Assembly: GCA_037130365.1 (NCBI GenBank)
Contig: JBAXTE010000001.1
Location: forward strand, 137,490-201,489
Direction of reading: 5' to 3'
Origin: JBAXTE01 sp037130365
Lineage (GTDB): Bacteria; Bacteroidota; Bacteroidia; Bacteroidales; WCHB1-69
DNA length: 64,000 bases
This document shows, in pieces, positions 60,501-64,000 of this stretch (its first letter is position 1; each line of letters starts with the position of its first letter). Under the pieces are notes generated by a model, which had not been told where the DNA came from, ran no database searches, and saw nothing but the letters and a program-made list of their open reading frames with translations. The translations under genes and the position numbers were made by a program.

Positions 60501-61962
60501 TAGATAAAGTGCATAATGTATCAGATAAATTATCCATAGCTAATAAACCATCAATCCATAACTGATATTTCTGAAAACCAACTCCTGTGTCATTTGCAGA
60601 AGTCCATGAAAATAATTGGGAATTTCTTGAAATATAATTATTATCATTGGGAATTTTCAAGTTACACAAAGAAGATGATGCAGACAATGATGTGTTTGCA
60701 TAACCGCCTCCATTGCCCGCAATAAAAGTTCCATTATTATTATTATTACTCTGATCATATACAACAGTACCAGTAGCTTCGTTAAATCGCCAATATGCAA
60801 CCAAATTAGGGGTACAGCCTAATACAGATTTATCTTTATTATTTGAAATTTCAGATTGTGACCTTGCGACATTCCAAATTCTAAATTCATCCATAAACAT
60901 GTGATCTTTGCCAAGAAAACAATAATCTCTAATAACATTCCCAGGTATGCACATATTATTATTTGAACTAACTAATGTCCCATTAATATAAAATCGACCA
61001 ATAGTCCCATTAAGTGTAAAAGCTATATGCGTCCATACATTTGAGTTAATATACGTATTTGCATCTAATACGCTGCTACAAGAGTTTGCTTGATAATTAT
61101 AACCTATACTTATTTTGGGAGAGCAATTTGCGTTAGTGAACAAGAGTTTTAATGTTTCTTTCCCATTTTTGTTAAATGAAAAACCATCACCGCCATCAAC
61201 AGAGTTAAATTTGCGATAATACCAAAACTCTATAGTAAAATTTCCATTAAAATATGCGTAATTTGGAGCTTGCACATACGAGTCATAAGAACGAAAATAC
61301 ATACATGTGCTGGGTAAATTTCCAAGAGGTGCTAGGTTGTCAATTTTTATCGTCCAATTTTGCGTTGAATTTCTTACATTTCCAGCATTGTCAATAGCTC
61401 GAATTTCCCATGTATGACTTCCATTCGAAAGGGCAATTGTTGGTGTAGTAGAAGTAGTTCCAAGTGGGATATTATCCTTGTTCAATGCACCATCAATCCA
61501 AAGTTGATATTTTGCCATTCCACTACTTACATCACTAGAAGAACTCCATGATAACGTGGGTTGCAAGCTGGTTGTCCACAAGTTATTGGCGGGTGAAACA
61601 AGATTGAAAGCTGTTGGTGGATTTGAATCCACTATAAAACTCCATGTTTCATTCGATTGTGTATTTCCAGTTCCAACAGCTGTAATACTCCATGTGTGCA
61701 TACCTTGTGTTAATTCCTCTCCTGCAATTAATTGATAGTAGCTTGTTGTAACATTATTCTTTTTTAAAACCCCATCGACATAAAGTTGGTAGGAAGTAGC
61801 TCCAGTAGAATTTGTCCAATCAAAATAGGGTAAAGTGCTTGCATAAGATCCGTTTAAAGGTGCAACTAAACTAAATGCACTTGGTTGTGCTTTTACCGTT
61901 ATTGTATTAAAAAGCAACAAGCATAAAGCCATTATATTTAAAAACAAAGCTTTTGTTTTCAT
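57535..61962 (-). CDS. Large secreted adhesin-like protein with LamG, Ig/Fn3-like and PKD-like repeats and T9SS tag
   Basis: 1475 residues. Signal peptide MKTKALFLNIMALCLLLFNT ends near VKAQ. Domains in order: two Fn3/Big-like modules (~25-210), a laminin-G/concanavalin-like domain (~215-420), three further modules of the form KYQLWIDG...W-x-I-K-A-x-D (~440-715), one PKD-like unit, one GTISGGGTVCLGNSTGTLTL unit (~800-885), five 86-residue PKD-like repeats (~891-1321), and a type A T9SS C-terminal domain (VYPNPVSNELTLEI, FAPGVYLIKL, KKIIKE). Probably surface-anchored; may bind carbohydrate. It follows the YCF48-like gene by 11 bases. Confidence 0.9.
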   Translation of the reverse strand: MKTKALFLNIMALCLLLFNTITVKAQPSAFSLVAPLNGSYASTLPYFDWTNSTGATSYQLYVDGVLKKNNVTTSYYQLIAGEELTQGMHTWSITAVGTGNTQSNETWSFIVDSNPPTAFNLVSPANNLWTTSLQPTLSWSSSSDVSSGMAKYQLWIDGALNKDNIPLGTTSTTPTIALSNGSHTWEIRAIDNAGNVRNSTQNWTIKIDNLAPLGNLPSTCMYFRSYDSYVQAPNYAYFNGNFTIEFWYYRKFNSVDGGDGFSFNKNGKETLKLLFTNANCSPKISIGYNYQANSCSSVLDANTYINSNVWTHIAFTLNGTIGRFYINGTLVSSNNNMCIPGNVIRDYCFLGKDHMFMDEFRIWNVARSQSEISNNKDKSVLGCTPNLVAYWRFNEATGTVVYDQSNNNNNGTFIAGNGGGYANTSLSASSSLCNLKIPNDNNYISRNSQLFSWTSANDTGVGFQKYQLWIDGLLAMDNLSDTLCTLSNSLSSGSHDWFVTGFDSLGNNRSSNCCIFIVDNSRPNAFSLTTPTNNQTVSLPTPNLTWQATTDSSGGSGLSKYQLWINGAKNRDSIPISQTTVAPSSALPQGVYTWYIKAFDMVGNIRQSTQTWTFYVDWEAPTDFTLIEPFDNATLTNSRPLFKWHPSSDIGSGLDKYELCISGQTPIVISPTDTTYLLTFDLPNSNYTWYVKAYDVAGAFTSSNTHNLTIAVPLPTQASTPTGTNELCLNAANTDFTTTGATNATSYIWSITPSGAGTISGTGLIGTVDWNNTYTGIALIIVKGHNLAGDGVISASDTVTIYPTTIAGTISGGGTVCLGNSTGTLTLTGQTGNILKWQKKLNNGIWSDINNTISTYGETPLSVGVWKYRALVQSGVCTSLFSDSVTVNIIDIPESAGTINGFATVCQGQNSVIYTVPTITNATSYIWTLPSGATGTSSTNSITVNYGTSATSGNITVKAHNTCGDGSISTLGITVNPLPISAGTINGFATVCQGQNSVIYSVPTITNATSYIWTLPSGATGTSSTNSITVNYGTSAISGDITVKGHNTCGDGSLSTLAITVNPLPDNSSVISGLTEVCFGQNSVIYTVPTIDNATSYIWTLPSGATGTSSTNSITVSYGTSAISGDITVKGHNTCGDGSISTLGIIVNSLPITAGTINGLSTLCQGENSVIYTIPTITNATSYIWTLPSGATGASSTNSISVSYGTLAISGDITVKGHNTCGDGLISTLGITVNPLPTSASTINGLTTVCQGQNSVIYIVPTITNATSYIWTLPSGATGTSSTNSITVSYGTSAIYGDITVKGHNTCGDGITSTLPIVVNTIPTTPIIILTGNNVLHSDATIGNQWYNQSGIINGAINQNYPAISNGDYYVIVTTNGCSSDTSNTIHIINTGISSNQGNKSILVYPNPVSNELTLEIEDNTKLIYFEILNSIGQVIFKGDLLNKTTVETSTFAPGVYLIKLENGELLEFKKIIKE
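57995..59285 (-). repeat. Five tandem ~258-bp coding repeats
   Basis: Within the large secreted protein, five units of 86 residues (GTINGFATVCQGQNSVIY..., TSYIWTLPSGATGTSSTNSI..., VKGHNTCGDGSISTLGI...) are near-identical at DNA level. Units 1, 2 and 5 differ at few positions. Unit 3 is the most diverged (VISGLTEVCFGQNSVIYTV). Confidence 0.85.
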
Positions 61963-61973
61963 GATTATTTAAT

Positions 61974-62936
61974 TTACTTTGTTAATATTTTTGTTTTATT
62001 ATTTCCGCTATTTATTGTTTTTAAAATTAATCCATTAGTACCAACTGCGTAGCCAATATTCGCATTAGTAAAATAAATAAATTTTAACACTTCACTAGTG
62101 CCACTTTCTAATATATCCCATGTTGTTCCACTGTCTGTTGTTTTTAAAATCATTCCAAATTCACCTACAATATAACCATTACGAGTATCAGTAAAGCAAA
62201 TCGACCATAAATCATTAATTATTTTATTTGATATTTTTACCCAAGTAACTCCAGAATTGCTTGATTTTAAAATTGTTCCATGCTCACCAACAATATAACC
62301 TGTATTAATATCAGTAAAACAAATTGATAGTAAATCTTTTGTGGTTTCACTTGGAATTTTTGAAAATGTAATACCAGCGTTATTTGTTCTTAAAATTCCA
62401 CCACCCCATCCAACAATGTAACCCACATTAGCATTAAAAAAATAATTTGATGAAAAATAAATATTTTCTTTTTTTGACATAACAATCCATTCTTTACCAG
62501 AATTGTTTGTTTTTAAAATTACCCCATGCCCTCCAACAACATAACCTGTATTAATATCAGTAAAGTAAATCGATTGTAGATTTTCATTCGTTTTACTTAT
62601 TTGAGAAACCCAAGTTACGCCACCATTTGTTGTATTCAAAATTGTTCCACCATCGCCAACAATGTAACCCGTATTAAGATCAGAAAAACACACAAAATGC
62701 AAATTAGCATTTGTACCACTTATTTGAGTCTTCCACTCCAAACCCCCATCAATAGTTTTAAGAATTGCTCCATTATTACCAACAACATAGCCAGCAAGTG
62801 TATCAATAAAATAAACAGAATTTAAACATCGGTTTGTTCCGCTTGGTTGCACGATCCATTGTGCCTTTAACATTCCCACATTTAAAAGCAAAAAGTATAA
62901 AGCAATTTTAATAAAAAGAAAAGTCTTTGTTTTCAT
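61974..62936 (-). CDS. Secreted YCF48/BNR-like beta-propeller protein
   Basis: 320 residues. Signal peptide MKTKTFLFIKIALYFLLLNV ends near LKAQ. About seven repeats of the form GYxVGxxGxILKTxDGGxTW (AGYVVGNNGAILKTIDGGLE, TGYIVGDGGTILNTTNGGVT, NGYIVGEFGMILKTTDSGTT, GYAVGTNGLILKTINSG) build a YCF48-type propeller. No T9SS C-terminal domain follows the last repeat, unlike both neighbours. It lies 5 bases after the YD-repeat gene and 11 before the large adhesin, so the three form an operon. Confidence 0.85.
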   Translation of the reverse strand: MKTKTFLFIKIALYFLLLNVGMLKAQWIVQPSGTNRCLNSVYFIDTLAGYVVGNNGAILKTIDGGLEWKTQISGTNANLHFVCFSDLNTGYIVGDGGTILNTTNGGVTWVSQISKTNENLQSIYFTDINTGYVVGGHGVILKTNNSGKEWIVMSKKENIYFSSNYFFNANVGYIVGWGGGILRTNNAGITFSKIPSETTKDLLSICFTDINTGYIVGEHGTILKSSNSGVTWVKISNKIINDLWSICFTDTRNGYIVGEFGMILKTTDSGTTWDILESGTSEVLKFIYFTNANIGYAVGTNGLILKTINSGNNKTKILTK

Positions 62937-62941
62937 AATTT

Positions 62942-63970
62942 TTAATTTTTAATTAATATACTAGTATAAACATCATCATCACTTAAGACCTTAACGATAT
63001 AAAACCCTGCTGGCAAAATATTTATATCTATTTGTGTTTTGCTTTCGGATAGTTGTTTACCAACGACCTGTTGCCCATTTACATTATAAATTACAACCGT
63101 AGTTTCTTTTGAAACTTGTGGTATTTCTATGGTTATTTGGTTTGTAGCTGGATTGGGGTAAATTTTTGCTGTTACAAAATTTTCAGCAATTCGATTAGGT
63201 GCATTAAACGATTTAAAACTTGCTTCGTAGCGATAAATAAGACCAAAGTTATTAAAACTTACACCATTGCAAAACAAGATCAAAAAGGACATATTGTTCA
63301 ACCAACTATTATTACTCCAATATTCTGCTTTACCTATTAATGAATTGCCATTTGTATCATAAATCCATGATCTTTTATTCTTTACAACCCACATGTTATT
63401 TTGCCAACTTTCTTTTAATTCAGTTAATTTATAATTATTAGTACTATATGTAAATGTGAGTTTATTATTATTAACCCATATATTATTAACCCATTCTTCA
63501 CTTAAAGCAGTCATATTATTACCATTTACATCATACGTATCTGAGCTTTTCCAGGAATTCACCCAAGAATTATTTTGCCAGTCTTCGCCCAAAGAAGTTA
63601 GTTTATTCCCATTTGAATCATAGGTATTTGTTGATTTCTCAGTATTCACCCATAAATTATTTTGCCAAAGCTCTTTTAACGAAGTTAGGATATTTCCATT
63701 GGCGTTGTATGTGTAAGTATATTTGTAAGAATTAACCCATGCGTTATTTTGCCACCATTCACTTAAAGAAGCCAGTTCATTACCATTGACATCGTATGTT
63801 CTTGTGTATTTAGAATAATTCGCCCACGCATCACCTTGCCAATATTCAGATAATAAAATCAGACAATTACCATTTGCATCATAAGAATAAGTGCGTTTAT
63901 AAGAATACACCCAAGTGCTAATGCCCCAATTTTCATCTATATCTGTGAGTCGTCCTGAAAAATGTCTACA
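62942..63970 (-). CDS. YD/RHS-like repeat protein with T9SS tag, N-terminus unresolved
   Basis: About 342 codons in an open frame bounded by a TAG at 63973-63971. No ATG exists in frame; the first possible start is a GTG at 63910, which lies inside the repeat region and gives no signal peptide. The gene probably begins beyond the right edge with a frameshift, or is 5'-truncated. Repeats of about 27-28 residues (YTYNANGNILTSLKELWQNN, TYDSNGNKLTSLGEDWQNN) precede a C-terminal T9SS type A domain (IYPNPATNQITIEI, ILPAGFYIVKV). Function unknown, surface location inferred. Confidence 0.75.
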   Translation of the reverse strand, partial: CRHFSGRLTDIDENWGISTWVYSYKRTYSYDANGNCLILLSEYWQGDAWANYSKYTRTYDVNGNELASLSEWWQNNAWVNSYKYTYTYNANGNILTSLKELWQNNLWVNTEKSTNTYDSNGNKLTSLGEDWQNNSWVNSWKSSDTYDVNGNNMTALSEEWVNNIWVNNNKLTFTYSTNNYKLTELKESWQNNMWVVKNKRSWIYDTNGNSLIGKAEYWSNNSWLNNMSFLILFCNGVSFNNFGLIYRYEASFKSFNAPNRIAENFVTAKIYPNPATNQITIEIPQVSKETTVVIYNVNGQQVVGKQLSESKTQIDINILPAGFYIVKVLSDDDVYTSILIKN

Positions 63971-64000
63971 CTAAAAGAAGTAGATATGTATAAAAATGAT

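Overview
The window reads as a chromosomal segment of an AT-rich, probably anaerobic member of the Bacteroidota, perhaps close to Bacteroidales. The signs are several type IX secretion (T9SS) C-terminal sorting domains, a CHU_C domain, a SusC-like TonB receptor, an 11-subunit complex I without NuoE/F/G, repeated TAnnTTTG promoter-like boxes, and few Shine-Dalgarno sequences. No rRNA, CRISPR array or prophage is visible.

Layout. 1-8.1 kb: housekeeping genes (partial coaX, gmk, nadD, dprA), a secreted M28 peptidase, an ECF sigma factor and a TonB-dependent receptor. 8.1-18.6 kb: an accessory stretch with an ECF sigma gene coupled to a membrane protein carrying a CHU_C domain, a degenerate NtrC-type response regulator, an MFS transporter, a FCP1-like phosphatase, an orphan MutS-like ATPase, short dispersed repeats (one resembling an integron attC flanking a secreted-protein gene) and a HigBA toxin-antitoxin pair. 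18.7-30.4 kb: an M1 aminopeptidase with a T9SS tag, two tandem lgt genes, gpmA, a PPP-family phosphatase, an ExbB-ExbD-ExbD system, tRNA-Ser(GGA), and a miaB-tatD-asparaginase operon.

31.2-48.9 kb is the centrepiece: about 17.6 kb of minus-strand genes forming an energy-conservation cluster. In transcription order it holds a PyrD-like flavoprotein, HdrC, HdrB, HdrA, an MvhD/FloxD-like protein, two FloxC/FloxB-like Fe-S proteins, a FloxA-like NAD(P)/FAD/2Fe-2S protein, then NuoA-B-C-D-H-I-J-K-L-M-N. The Flox-like module supplies a nucleotide-oxidising flavoprotein next to a complex I that lacks its own NADH module. HdrABC suggests flavin-based electron bifurcation. The simplest inference is coupling of NADH, ferredoxin and a disulfide (or the PyrD-like substrate) to the membrane ion pump, either through a ferredoxin pool or by direct contact.

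49-64 kb: a secreted metzincin-like protease, a lipoprotein built on a SecD periplasmic-domain fold, a U32 peptidase-like RNA hydroxylase, an IS200-like/RAYT transposase inside a REP array, a small lipoprotein, a frameshifted 49-residue lipoprotein remnant, and a three-gene cluster of secreted repeat proteins running off the right edge. Several starts were moved from the longest open frame (often TTG) to an internal ATG; these choices are explained per gene.
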